Assembly (NCBI GenBank): GCA_018242525.1
Contig: JAFEBS010000042.1
Span: 9,473-73,472, forward strand
Origin: Planctomycetota bacterium
GTDB taxonomy: Bacteria; Planctomycetota; Planctomycetia; Planctomycetales; Planctomycetaceae
DNA: 64,000 bases
Direction of reading: 5' to 3'
Positions 36,320-45,421 of this stretch are shown piece after piece (the first letter of the stretch is position 1; each line of letters begins with the position of its first letter). The translations under genes and the position numbers were made by a program. The notes under the pieces are model-generated. The model saw nothing but the letters and a program-made list of their open reading frames with translations, was not told the origin of the DNA and did not search any database.

Positions 36320-37723
36320 ATGACACAGTGGTATCAGATGATCAGTTTGTGGAGCGTCGCGATCCTGTTTGCAGGCGCGGCAACACTGCAGGCGTCCGAA
36401 CGTGAGACGCCCGAGGTCTGCGCTGTTCGACGCGCTCTCCCGTCAGTGGGTAACATCCACACCGAAAAATCCGCGAATCTCAATTCGCAGAACAACATCT
36501 TCGCCACCGACAAGGGGCGGAAGATCAATGGAATGGGAACCGGCATCGTCGTCGACGAACGCGGCTACATGGTGACGAATTACCATGTCATCGCAGACGT
36601 CGACACGATTCGCGTCGATTTCCATGATAAAAGCAGCTACCTGGCTCGCCGGATCAACGTGGATCGTGAAAACGACCTCGCACTGATCAAGATTGATCCG
36701 TTGCATCCCTTGAAGGTGATGCCCCACGGAACCTCCTCCGATCTGATGCTGTGTGAAAAATGCATCGCCATCGGCAACGCCTTTGGCTACCAGAGCACCG
36801 TCACCGTCGGCTACATCAGTTCGCTATCCCGCGACGTCGAAGCCAACGAAACCCAGTTCTATCGAAACCTGATCCAGACGGATGCCGCCATCAATCCCGG
36901 TAACAGCGGTGGCCCGCTGGTCAACCTGCTCGGTGAAGTGATCGGGATCAATGTCGCCATCCGCCAGGGAGCCCAGAAGATCGGCTTCGCAATTCCCATT
37001 GATGATGCCCGACGATCGATCGCCAAGCTGATGAACATTGAACAGATCGACCGGACCTATCACGGCCTGATCGCCAAAGACGTCAAAGTCGGTGCCACAC
37101 GGATGCTGGTCGTCGATGGTGCTCAACCGGACAGTCCCGCGTCGCTGGCGGGACTGAAAACCGGGGACGTGATCGTCAAGGCTGGCAACGTTGAAGTTGT
37201 TGATGGGGTGGATTGGGAACGAGCCTTTCTCGGACATCCGGTGGGTGACAAGATCGAAGTCAGCCTGAAACGCAACGAGAAGCTGGAAACCGCCACGATT
37301 TCCCTGGCGGCGTACACTGGCGGCCGGATCAGCGTCAATCCAGAAGTCGCCGTCACCCCGCGTGCCTCCGGTACCGCCGACGATGATCGGTTCTGGCAGC
37401 AGCTCGGTCTGAAGATGTCGGTGCTGCCGACCAATCAGAAGAATCTGGTCGCTCCCAAGTATCGGGGTGGAATGCGAGTTTCAGACGTGCGTACCGACGG
37501 CCCCGCCGCTGCCAATGGCATCCAGAAGGGCGACATCCTGGTTGGCCTCGACAAGTGGGAAACACTCTCGACCGACAACGTCAACTGGATCCTGTCCCAG
37601 CAGCAGCCACAATTGACGGATGGTCAGATTTCCATGAAATTCTATGTGATTCGCGGTCAGGAAACCCGGTATGGGTACCTGGCAGTCACACTGGCCCCCC
37701 GCATCGCCTCGAGCCAGAACTGA
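36320..37723 (+). CDS. HtrA/Deg-like serine protease with two PDZ domains
   Basis: 467 residues with a signal peptide (MISLWSVAILFAGAATLQAS). Trypsin-like domain with an intact triad: His89 (TNYHVI), Asp119 (ENDLALIKID), Ser196 (NPGNSGGPL). PDZ1 at ~245-320 (GAQPDSPASLAGLKTGDVIV) and a PDZ2-like domain at ~375-460 (VRTDGPAAANGIQKGDILVG). It is expected to degrade or chaperone damaged envelope proteins. The linker between the PDZ domains is longer than in DegP. Single gene with its own terminator downstream. Confidence 0.92.
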   Translation: MTQWYQMISLWSVAILFAGAATLQASERETPEVCAVRRALPSVGNIHTEKSANLNSQNNIFATDKGRKINGMGTGIVVDERGYMVTNYHVIADVDTIRVDFHDKSSYLARRINVDRENDLALIKIDPLHPLKVMPHGTSSDLMLCEKCIAIGNAFGYQSTVTVGYISSLSRDVEANETQFYRNLIQTDAAINPGNSGGPLVNLLGEVIGINVAIRQGAQKIGFAIPIDDARRSIAKLMNIEQIDRTYHGLIAKDVKVGATRMLVVDGAQPDSPASLAGLKTGDVIVKAGNVEVVDGVDWERAFLGHPVGDKIEVSLKRNEKLETATISLAAYTGGRISVNPEVAVTPRASGTADDDRFWQQLGLKMSVLPTNQKNLVAPKYRGGMRVSDVRTDGPAAANGIQKGDILVGLDKWETLSTDNVNWILSQQQPQLTDGQISMKFYVIRGQETRYGYLAVTLAPRIASSQN

Positions 37724-37749
37724 ATTCGCCTCCCCAGCGAAACAAACAA

Positions 37750-37792
37750 CCGCTCGAACGTCGAATCCTTCGATGTTCGAGCGGTTTTTGTT
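37750..37792 (+). terminator. Rho-independent terminator after the HtrA-like gene
   Basis: ccgctcgaacgtcgaa (37750-37765) pairs with ttcgatgttcgagcgg (37768-37783... one G:T/A mismatch in the middle), directly followed by tttttgttttt. Perfectly placed 27 bp after the stop codon. Confidence 0.88.
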
Positions 37793-38088
37793 TTTGAGGC
37801 CAGGGTCTTGGGCGGATACCGAGTCTGGCACTGCCCGGATGTGGGCAACGATTGATATGCGGGCATCCATGCTCGTGTTTCGGGTAGGACACAAACGACA
37901 TCGGCATCCGTTCCGAATGGGGGCCAAGGATCTACCCGAAGCCAATAATCCACGCAACGCCTGCCTGCAAAGGGGTGGACTAAACGGTTACCTTTCGGTA
38001 TTCCAATTCGGTACATTCTCGGTCAGGTCGTATTGACGGACTGGTCTTGCAACACGCCACCGCACTGTGTGGCTCATTGGATTTCACC
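37793..38088. other. Intergenic region, nothing recognised
   Basis: About 300 bp between the terminator and the second epimerase gene. I see no gene, repeat or structured RNA; it must hold the promoter for the epimerase-thiolase pair. Confidence 0.4.
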
Positions 38089-38910
38089 ATGAAACTTGGA
38101 TTGATCAACTCGGCATGGGCTCAGGCGGGCCGCGAAACGGCCTGGGGGATTCAAAAGACCAGGGACTTGGGATTCGACACCATTGACATCTTCGCCGATC
38201 CTCTCGACATCGACGTCCGGGAGCGGCTGTTGATTCGACGCGAATGCGAGCGAGTGGGATTGCCGATCATGTCGATCTGTTGCGTCGCCACCGGATTGAT
38301 CGACTTCAACCCCAGCGTTCAGCGGTTTCATGTCGACCGCGTCGCCCGGTACCTGGACCTGGCCTGCGAATTCTCGGCGAAAAACGTCCTGCTGGTGCTG
38401 GGAGAATACCTCTGGAATCGCGAAGTGATCCGGCCGGAGGATCAATGGGCGTTTGCCGTCGAGAGTTGCTCGCGACTCGGCGACTATGCCGCCGAACTGG
38501 GCGTTCAGATCGCTCTGGAACTGGAGCCGTTTCCGCTGTCGCTGCTCAACAATGTCGACAGCATGGTCCGGTTCCTCGATGATGTTCACCATCCGGCCGT
38601 GCAGGCGAACATTGACGTTTCCCACCTGTGCCTGGCAAATGTCGAACCACACGAATTGCGCCGGCTGAAAGGCAAAGCAATCCACGTCCATATTTCGGAC
38701 TGCGACGGAAAGGTCCACGGCGATCTTCCTCCCGGTCGCGGCGTCGTGAAGTTCGAGCCCTATCTACGCGAGATCGCCGCATTGGAGATCGATGGTGCGA
38801 TGTCGATTGAACTGGAGTACAGCCCTCAGCCCGATCAGATCGAAGCCTGGGTTGCCGAAGCGTACCGTGAGACGGATCGGTTGATGCGCGCCACTGGACT
38901 TCGCCCGTAG
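38089..38910 (+). CDS. Sugar phosphate isomerase/epimerase
   Basis: 273 residues, TIM-barrel AP-endonuclease-2 family. Metal-site strands: LALELEPFPLSLLNN-like segment (IALELEPFPLSLLNNVDSMV), VQANIDVSHLCLANVEP, KGKAIHVHISDCDGKVHGDL, then PPGRGVVKFEPYL, and MSIELEY, giving the usual Glu/Asp/His/Glu metal ligands. It would isomerise or epimerise a ketose or inositol derivative. ATG 38089 (MKLGLINSAW) is the natural start of the barrel; the frame from 38047 is rejected. It is 31 bp upstream of the thiolase gene on the same strand. Unlike the epimerase at 31265 in sequence, so not a recent duplicate. Confidence 0.85.
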   Translation: MKLGLINSAWAQAGRETAWGIQKTRDLGFDTIDIFADPLDIDVRERLLIRRECERVGLPIMSICCVATGLIDFNPSVQRFHVDRVARYLDLACEFSAKNVLLVLGEYLWNREVIRPEDQWAFAVESCSRLGDYAAELGVQIALELEPFPLSLLNNVDSMVRFLDDVHHPAVQANIDVSHLCLANVEPHELRRLKGKAIHVHISDCDGKVHGDLPPGRGVVKFEPYLREIAALEIDGAMSIELEYSPQPDQIEAWVAEAYRETDRLMRATGLRP

Positions 38911-38941
38911 AATTTGCCAGAGGGCTCAACCGGAGAAACTC

Positions 38942-40120
38942 ATGAACGAAGCCGTCATCGTCGCTGCGTCCCGAACCCCCATTGGGAAGTTTCAGGGAGT
39001 TTTGTCAGGAATCCCGTCGCCGGAATTGGGTGCGATTGCCATCCGTGCCGTATTGGCACAATCGTGCGTCGCGCCATCGCAGGTGAACGAAGTCATCATG
39101 GGAAACGTGCTGGCGGCGGGAATTGGTCAGGCCCCGGCCCGACAGGCGGCGCTGCGGGCGGGGCTTCCACCGTCCGTGGCCGCCTTGACCATCAACAAGG
39201 TCTGCGGATCCGGTCTGAAGGCAATCATGCTCGCCGCTCAAGCCATCCGTGCCGGTGATGCGGATGTCGTGATCGCCGGCGGATTGGAATCGATGAGTCG
39301 GGCTCCATTCCTGGTGGATCGAAATGGACCACCGCTTGGTGATCGCACGCTGGTCGACAGCCTGTTGCATGAGGGATTGACGTGTGGCATCTGCGAACGC
39401 TCGATGGGATCGATCGCAGAGTCGTTGGCGGAATCCGCCGCGATTTCACGCGAAGATCAGGACCAGTTTTCACTGGAAAGTCATCGCCGGGCGGTCGCGG
39501 CGACGACGGGCGGACTGTTCACGTCGGAAATTGCACCGATCACCATCACACAGCGGTCCGGTGACCAGATTGTGAATCAGGATGAGGGCCCACGAGCCGA
39601 TGCGGCGCTGGAACGCCTGGCCAGACTGGCGCCGGCCTTTTCGCGCAACGGTTCCGTCACCGCCGGCAACGCTTCCATGATCAGCGATGGTGCGGCGGCA
39701 GTGATCGTCACGTCACGGCGATTCCAACTGGAGCACGGTCTGCCTGCCCTCGCACGGATCTCGGCGTCGGCAACTGCCGGGCTGGAACCAACTGACCTGT
39801 TCGTTGCCCCCGTCCCCGCCGTAAGGCTGGCGTTGCAGCGTGCTGGATTGACCACCGACGACATTGATTTGTTCGAAATCAACGAAGCGTTTGCCGTTCA
39901 AGTTCTCGCCTGCATTCGACAGTTGGGATTGTCGCTGGATCGAGTGAATGTCAACGGAGGCGCGATCGCGCTGGGGCATCCACTGGGCTGCAGCGGAGCC
40001 AGGGTTGCTGTGACGTTGTTGCATGCCATGCGTCAACGCCAGGCGCGTCGGGGCGTCGCCGCCCTCTGCCTGGGCGGAGGAAACGCTGTGGCCGCCGTGT
40101 TCGAAGCGGTCGATGACTGA
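38942..40120 (+). CDS. Acetyl-CoA C-acyltransferase (thiolase)
   Basis: 392 residues, a full-length thiolase. Catalytic Cys88 in [26 protein letters not shown] with the His/Asn region; the [10 protein letters not shown] catalytic His near 348; and [14 protein letters not shown] with the second catalytic Cys near 378. It condenses or cleaves acyl-CoA with acetyl-CoA in the cytoplasm, in beta-oxidation or acetoacetyl-CoA synthesis. GGAG at 38931-38934 precedes the ATG. No other fatty-acid or PHB genes adjoin it, so the direction of reaction cannot be inferred. Confidence 0.93.
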   Translation: MNEAVIVAASRTPIGKFQGVLSGIPSPELGAIAIRAVLAQSCVAPSQVNEVIMGNVLAAGIGQAPARQAALRAGLPPSVAALTINKVCGSGLKAIMLAAQAIRAGDADVVIAGGLESMSRAPFLVDRNGPPLGDRTLVDSLLHEGLTCGICERSMGSIAESLAESAAISREDQDQFSLESHRRAVAATTGGLFTSEIAPITITQRSGDQIVNQDEGPRADAALERLARLAPAFSRNGSVTAGNASMISDGAAAVIVTSRRFQLEHGLPALARISASATAGLEPTDLFVAPVPAVRLALQRAGLTTDDIDLFEINEAFAVQVLACIRQLGLSLDRVNVNGGAIALGHPLGCSGARVAVTLLHAMRQRQARRGVAALCLGGGNAVAAVFEAVDD

Positions 40121-40338
40121 CGGGTTTTGAAATCCGGGTGCGGAGGAAGAGGCCAACCCAACGAATGGTCGCACCTGACCCATGACCTCCCTGTCCCGCC
40201 GACGGTCCGTCAACTTGCATGGCACGCCCTGTCAACATCGGTCGATGCGTCTCACCGAATCCACGAATCCATGCTCAGCCCCTGAGGAAATGGCGAAGTT
40301 GCGTGGACTGTCGGAGTGGTAGCAATTGTATCAGTTCG

Positions 40339-41466
40339 TCATCGCCATCCGCGGCGGCGGAACAGCACCGTGGCGGTCGTCAGCCACAGGACCACGAGCA
40401 GCAGCATCGGTCCCAGTTCCAGCGCGCGTCCGATCGGCATTGGACGCTGCAATGAAACGTAGACCATCCCGAAGCTGTAGTGTTCGAACGACAACAGCTT
40501 GACCAGTGCGAATGCAGAAAACTTGGTCGCCAGATAAAACACCACACCGCCCACCAGCATGTAACACAGCGCCAGCAGGCTGGCCGAACTTTGGGACCTG
40601 GTCAGCGAGGCAATCACCATCCCCACGCTCGCCAGGCCCAGTCCGAGCAGCATCAACGTCACCCACAAGCTGAGATTCATCAGTGCCGCGGGTTTCAGCA
40701 CAGCGATGATGGCTGCCGACCCGATGGCGGACAAACCCAGGTGAAACAGGATCTTCGCCTGAAGTAACTCGGTCATGGTGATCGGTGACAATGCCAGCGC
40801 GGTCAACGTTCCCCGCTCACGATCCTGGCTGGTGAACGACACGATCAACTGGCAGCAAGTCACAAACTGGATGATCAGCAGCAGGATCGCGGCAGCCAGA
40901 TCCTCGTTCATCAGTTCACTGATGGAACCAGACTGAAGCTTTTCCATGACCATGGCCGCCGCTGTCGTCGGGCGACTGATCGAGGGAGCGCGTTCGGCGA
41001 CGGTCACCTGACTAAAATGTTCCATCGCAATCGGCCAGAACCAGCGCAGGAACGGTTCCAGCACTTCGGACTTTCCGCCGGGATATCGATAGCCGACCCC
41101 CAGTCCCGAGCGGTCTTCGGTTGGCAAGTCCAGCAGTTCGATGGCGCAGGTCATCGCCGGGTAGACTCTCTGTCGTCGGTACTGAGCCACCTGACTGAAA
41201 GGGACGACCCGAATGTTTTGAGTCTGGTCCGCGCGTGTGGTCAGTTGGCGAATAAACAGCGCCTGACTGCCTTGAGGCGGCGCGGCCAGGACCTGGTCGG
41301 GGTAGACGATCCAGCAAGCCATTTTCGGCTTCTTGTCACTGCGACTCAGCACCAGCAGAATCGAGAATGCAACCAGCAATCCGATCAGCATCAGTGCCGA
41401 CGGGTTCTTGACCAGGCGCATCACTTCGCGCTCGACCAGCGGATACAACTTGTTGATGCGGGGCAT
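40339..41466 (-). CDS. ABC-2-type transporter permease
   Basis: 375 residues. One membrane helix at the N-terminus (SALMLIGLLVAFSILLVL), a large extracytoplasmic segment (~50-185), then five helices in the C-terminal half (AAAILLLIIQFVTCCQLIVS; IGSAAIIAVLKPAAL; LSLWVTLMLLGLGLASVGMV; SASLLALCYMLVGGVVFYLA; LELGPMLLLVVLWLTTATVL), with the SFTSQDRERGTLTALALSPI loop typical of NatB/YhaP-like exporters. Partner of the ATPase encoded directly upstream (47 bp). Substrate unknown. Confidence 0.85.
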   Translation of the reverse strand: MPRINKLYPLVEREVMRLVKNPSALMLIGLLVAFSILLVLSRSDKKPKMACWIVYPDQVLAAPPQGSQALFIRQLTTRADQTQNIRVVPFSQVAQYRRQRVYPAMTCAIELLDLPTEDRSGLGVGYRYPGGKSEVLEPFLRWFWPIAMEHFSQVTVAERAPSISRPTTAAAMVMEKLQSGSISELMNEDLAAAILLLIIQFVTCCQLIVSFTSQDRERGTLTALALSPITMTELLQAKILFHLGLSAIGSAAIIAVLKPAALMNLSLWVTLMLLGLGLASVGMVIASLTRSQSSASLLALCYMLVGGVVFYLATKFSAFALVKLLSFEHYSFGMVYVSLQRPMPIGRALELGPMLLLVVLWLTTATVLFRRRGWR

Positions 41467-41512
41467 GTGATCCTCTTTGGCGAACAGTTCGTGTCGAATT
41501 CTGTGACGTCGA

Positions 41513-42418
41513 TTACGAGTACGCCTGACCGGTCAGCTTGAGGAACACATCTTCAAACTGAAATTCTTGAGAATGCAGTCGGACGCAGGATTCGTCGCGG
41601 ACGATGTTTGCCAGCCGATCCCGTTCATGGTCGTCATCCAGATCCAATGTTTCCCGTTGCACGACTGCATCACGTTCGTATTGCACCAGGACTTTCCGTT
41701 CGGCATGCCGCGTCATGAAGTTGACGGGAGTATCACACTCCACCAGACGACCCCGGCAGAGGATGGCGACCCGGTCGCAAATCTGTTCGACCTCTTCCAT
41801 GTCATGCGTCGTGAGAAACACGGTCGTTCCGTTCGCGGCCAGTTCCTGCAATAGTTTTCGGACGACATCCGTCGAATGCCGATCCAGGTTGGCGGTCGGT
41901 TCGTCCAAGTACAGGATCTGAGGTCGATGCAGAATCTCGCGGGCGATCAGCAGTTTCTTTCGCATCCCCTTGGAATAGGCTCGGACTGGCAGATCCGCCG
42001 CCTCTGACAGTTCCAGTCGCGCCAGGGCGACTTCGACGGCAGTGAGTGGAATTCCGTACAGCTTGGCGAACAACCTCAGATTTTCGCGGCCGGAGAACTC
42101 TTCGACGTGATTTTCTGTATCCGGGACATATCCGAACAGAGGTTTGACCTTCGCAAAGTCACGGGGAAGTCGATGCCCGGCGATTTCCACCCGGCCGTAG
42201 GACGGCGCACGCGCGCCGATCAAGACGCGAATCGTGGTGCTTTTTCCGGCACCGTTTGGTCCCAGGAATCCAAATAATTCCCCGGCACGGACACTCAGCG
42301 ACAAGCGGTCCACAGCCGTGAACGCGCCATACTTGACTGTCAGGGCGTCGATCAGGATGGTTTCACGCCGTACTTCAACCGCCGTTGTAACGGGTGCTGG
42401 CATGGCGGGCGACAACAT
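41513..42418 (-). CDS. ABC transporter ATP-binding protein
   Basis: 301 residues. Walker A GPNGAGKSTTIRVLIG, Q-loop around FGYVPDTENHVEEFSG, signature YSKGMRKKLLIAREILHRPQ (the SKGM variant usual in drug/Na+ ABC-2 exporters), Walker B ILYLDEPTANLD, and H-loop LTTHDMEEVE. It energises the adjacent permease. The C-terminal ~60 residues are an extra regulatory tail. The start at 42418 could instead be ATG 42403. First gene of a two-gene operon. Confidence 0.9.
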   Translation of the reverse strand: MLSPAMPAPVTTAVEVRRETILIDALTVKYGAFTAVDRLSLSVRAGELFGFLGPNGAGKSTTIRVLIGARAPSYGRVEIAGHRLPRDFAKVKPLFGYVPDTENHVEEFSGRENLRLFAKLYGIPLTAVEVALARLELSEAADLPVRAYSKGMRKKLLIAREILHRPQILYLDEPTANLDRHSTDVVRKLLQELAANGTTVFLTTHDMEEVEQICDRVAILCRGRLVECDTPVNFMTRHAERKVLVQYERDAVVQRETLDLDDDHERDRLANIVRDESCVRLHSQEFQFEDVFLKLTGQAYS

Positions 42419-43034
42419 GGAGAATCCAGTGCGGTGAGAGGCCGGGATGACGTCTCACCAGCATCCGGAAGTTCCACCACCAACTGCAATCGGCATCTGC
42501 TTCATCCCCGTCTTTTCGACGTGTTCTGATTGTTGCAATCGTCACAGTCGACATAAATCGATCGCCAGGCCAACTTTCATCGTTCCCAAGCTCCAGCTTG
42601 GGAACGCGCGTCTTTGAAGCTCCGCTTCATGTTCCCAAGCACACCCCTGCATCCAGTCAGTCACCACGTCAACCCGTCCTGGGTGGCGAGCACAGTTGCG
42701 GGCGCTTGAGTATTTCCAATGTACTGGATAGTCAACACCGCCGCGTGCAACCTGATTGTTGTGCGTATATTCCTGTGACGTCCACATCATTTCGTCGCTC
42801 TGGAGCGACAGGGAGTGATCTTCTGCCGAATACGGACCGCGAAGCGGAGCTTCGAAGACGGGCGTTCCCAAGCGGGAGCTTGGGAACGAGAAAACAGCGA
42901 TGCATGAACCTGGGGGCATTGGCTTGGGACGTGTCTGACGCGAGTCCCGTGAATTGCCAATTTCGTCTGTCGCTCGGTACAGTTTCCGTCGCCGATTGAT
43001 CCGTTCTCCCTCCCATTCGATGTAATGACAAAAC
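42419..43034. repeat. 616-bp intergenic region with a large inverted repeat
   Basis: No gene. gttcccaagctccagcttgg (42582-42601, palindrome to 42605), followed by tctttgaagctccgcttc (42611-42628), recurs inverted at 42841-42858 (gaagcggagcttcgaaga) and 42864-42887 (gttcccaagcgggagcttgg, then gaac). The two copies face each other across ~210 bp, and each carries its own hairpin. It lies in the divergent gap between the ABC exporter and the MBL hydrolase genes. Confidence 0.75.
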
Positions 43035-44024
43035 ATGGTGCCGGACTTCGTTTCCACTCAGCAGCAAACCAACTCTACGGCGGCGAGGTTCGATGCAACG
43101 TCACGACGTCGCGCCTGGATCGTCACGGTGCTGACGTTGGTCGTACTGGCCGGTGTCTGCGGACATGCCATGGGGCTGTTCAAGCCGACGGAAACCACCG
43201 TCACCCAAATCGCCCCCGGAGTTTACTTCCGAAAAATGGAATGGCAGCCGAAGTTTATTGGCTGCAACCAGGGCTGGATCATTTTTGAGGATTTCGTCCT
43301 GGTCATCGAAGCCAGCTTTCCCAATCAGGCGGAAGAACTGGTCAAGGAGATTCGCAAGACAACCGACAAGCCAATCAAGTATGTCTTCGACACTCATTGG
43401 CACGGGGACCATGCCGATGGAAATCCAATCTTCATCGCTCAGGGGGCCAGTGCGATTGCGTCCGAACAGGCGCGCGAGCAGTTCGTCAACAAGGGGATTC
43501 CGTATTACGAAACGCAGAAGCAGGAAAAGCCGGACGAATACGGGAAATTGAAATATGGAATCCCGTCACTGTATTTCCCGAAGAAGATGGTTATTGAAGA
43601 TGCCACTCAACGCGTCGAATTGATCCACTTTGGCCATGGACACACACCGGGCGATGCCGTGGCGTGGTTACCCAGGCACGGGATCCTGTTCACCGGCGAC
43701 AGTTGTGTGAATGGTCCGTTCAACTACACCGGTGAAAGCAATACCAGCAGTTGGATTGCCGTGCTGACGGAGATGTCGAAGTTGCCGGTGAAGATCCTGT
43801 GTCCCGGTCATGGCGACCAGAGCGACAACCTGCTGATCGACAAGCAGCGGCGGTACTTCGTGGAGTTGCGAATGGCGATCCAGGAAGCCATCAATGCCGG
43901 GGAGTCATTGGACTCCATCAAGAAAACGATCAGCCTTCCCTGGTACAAGGAATGGGCGGGAGTCGATGTGAAGGAACGCGAAGAGAACATCGAACACGTC
44001 TACAAGGAACTGACTCAGAAGTAG
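43035..44024 (+). CDS. Metallo-beta-lactamase-fold hydrolase, membrane-anchored
   Basis: 329 residues. One hydrophobic segment at ~29-48 (AWIVTVLTLVVLAGVCGHAM) makes it a signal-anchored periplasmic protein. The MBL zinc site is THWHGDHADGNP (His121, His123, Asp125, His126), with further ligands at HFGHGHTPGDAVAW (His near 199), GDSCVNG (Asp) and CPGHGD. It is similar to B3-like or quinoprotein-relay MBL proteins; the substrate is unknown. It ends 21 bp before the SWIM-domain gene and may be cotranscribed with it. Confidence 0.87.
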   Translation: MVPDFVSTQQQTNSTAARFDATSRRRAWIVTVLTLVVLAGVCGHAMGLFKPTETTVTQIAPGVYFRKMEWQPKFIGCNQGWIIFEDFVLVIEASFPNQAEELVKEIRKTTDKPIKYVFDTHWHGDHADGNPIFIAQGASAIASEQAREQFVNKGIPYYETQKQEKPDEYGKLKYGIPSLYFPKKMVIEDATQRVELIHFGHGHTPGDAVAWLPRHGILFTGDSCVNGPFNYTGESNTSSWIAVLTEMSKLPVKILCPGHGDQSDNLLIDKQRRYFVELRMAIQEAINAGESLDSIKKTISLPWYKEWAGVDVKEREENIEHVYKELTQK

Positions 44025-44045
44025 CCTGTGACCGAAGGTGCAGAC

Positions 44046-45413
44046 ATGTCCGCGCTCGCCCTGGATTACTCCTATCGGTACCAATACGCGTCGGAATTCA
44101 TCGGCTCCGCCGGACGGTCGCGACTGAAGCTGGCGACTTTTGGCGGTCACGTGGTGAACCCGTACTTTTTTGAAGGACGGCTGATTCGACCACGCCGCAC
44201 TGCAGACTTGCTGCGCGCGTTGATGGAAATTGTCCATTCACGGTTTCATATCCCCGCCGCCATGCTGGCCCGCATCAAGGCGCTGGCGGATCCGGTCGTG
44301 ACCAGCAGCGAAAACCGATTGCGCTTTGAGGGATTTTCTGGCTGCTGCAGCGCCTATGCGCGAGTGGACTTGCTGCCGGAAGCTGTGGATGGCGAAGCGT
44401 TTGGTCGGGGAACGACAAACGTTGACTTCAACGCTCCGATGTTGACCGCGCTGGCCCGCATTCGTGATTCGGACACTGTGGCTCTTTCCGTCGGCACCGG
44501 GGAAGTCAGGCTGGATCATGGCGACAACGCAGTCATCGAAAAGAAAGTGGCGTTGCCGGTCCGGTGGCTGAAGGGATTTGTCGAGGTGCAGGCGTACCAG
44601 TCCCGGATGCAACTGGTCCATGACGTGGGAGGCGTCGACGCACTCCGGTTTTTGCGGTCCATTCCACGGACGGCGAGCAAGCATGCCTCGTGGATCGTGC
44701 CTTCAGGCCGCGGGCTGCGATTGAGTCAGGTGGCCTCCCGCGATGGTGTTCAGGTCGCGGGATTGGAACGAGTTCGCATCCTGGAGAATCTGGCTCCGCT
44801 GGCACGGCAGTTGCGCATTTTTGGAGACAGTTCCACGGGGACGGCGGGCTTTGAACTTGTCCTGGACGAAGCGCGGTTTCATCTGGTCCTGAGCCCCGAT
44901 GTCTGGCGCGGGTTTTCCGGCGAGGGACAGGTCCTGACGTCGTTGGCTGCGGGAGACTGGGAACAGGCGATTCCAATCGTTCGTAAGACGCTCAAGTGGG
45001 ATGCGACGATTGATGCAGAAGCGATCGTGCGCAAGTCAGGACTGACGCCAGAAATCGTGCGGGGCGCTTTGTCGGCCTTGGGAGCGCGCGGTCTGGTCGG
45101 TTACGACCTGGAGGCTCAGTCGTACTTTCACCGCGAACTTCCGTTTGATCTGTCACTTCTGGACGAACACCAACCCCGTCTGAAAGGAGCGCGCAAACTG
45201 ATCGCCGAGAACAAGGTCCGCCTGGGAACTTTGACCGACGATCAACAGGAACTGTTCGTCGCCGGCACCGATGTCGAACACCGGGTCCGAGTTTCTGCAG
45301 CCGGTTCCAAATGTACCTGTCCATGGTATTCGAAGCACCAGGGGGACCGGGGACCCTGCAAACATGTTCTCGCGGCCCAGATGTTCCTGGATTCGGCCTC
45401 ACCTCAAAGGTAG
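44046..45413 (+). CDS. SWIM zinc-finger protein
   Basis: About 455 residues. The C-terminal SWIM motif is KCTCPWYSKHQGDRGPCKHV (CxC...CxH, residues ~422-441). Such fingers bind nucleic acid or protein. The rest (~1-415) is not a known domain to my eye, though SALALDYSYRYQYASEFIGS, then AGRSRLKLATFGG, looks conserved. ATG 44046 has GAAGG 8 nt upstream; a GTG at 44028 would add six residues. It lies 8 bp before the first of two giant paralogues. In other bacteria I recall SWIM proteins next to DUF6493-type large proteins and MoxR/VWA genes; the latter are absent here. Confidence 0.82.
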   Translation: MSALALDYSYRYQYASEFIGSAGRSRLKLATFGGHVVNPYFFEGRLIRPRRTADLLRALMEIVHSRFHIPAAMLARIKALADPVVTSSENRLRFEGFSGCCSAYARVDLLPEAVDGEAFGRGTTNVDFNAPMLTALARIRDSDTVALSVGTGEVRLDHGDNAVIEKKVALPVRWLKGFVEVQAYQSRMQLVHDVGGVDALRFLRSIPRTASKHASWIVPSGRGLRLSQVASRDGVQVAGLERVRILENLAPLARQLRIFGDSSTGTAGFELVLDEARFHLVLSPDVWRGFSGEGQVLTSLAAGDWEQAIPIVRKTLKWDATIDAEAIVRKSGLTPEIVRGALSALGARGLVGYDLEAQSYFHRELPFDLSLLDEHQPRLKGARKLIAENKVRLGTLTDDQQELFVAGTDVEHRVRVSAAGSKCTCPWYSKHQGDRGPCKHVLAAQMFLDSASPQR

Positions 45414-45421
45414 CCCCGTAG

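Noticed and set aside
36320-37723. Naming the HtrA-like protease degP or degS
   Set aside because: Triad and PDZ pair are clear, but the linker differs and orthology to either cannot be decided by eye.
42582-42605. Hairpin considered as a terminator of the ABC exporter operon
   Set aside because: It lies upstream of the operon (divergent side) and is a dispersed repeat with no T-run.
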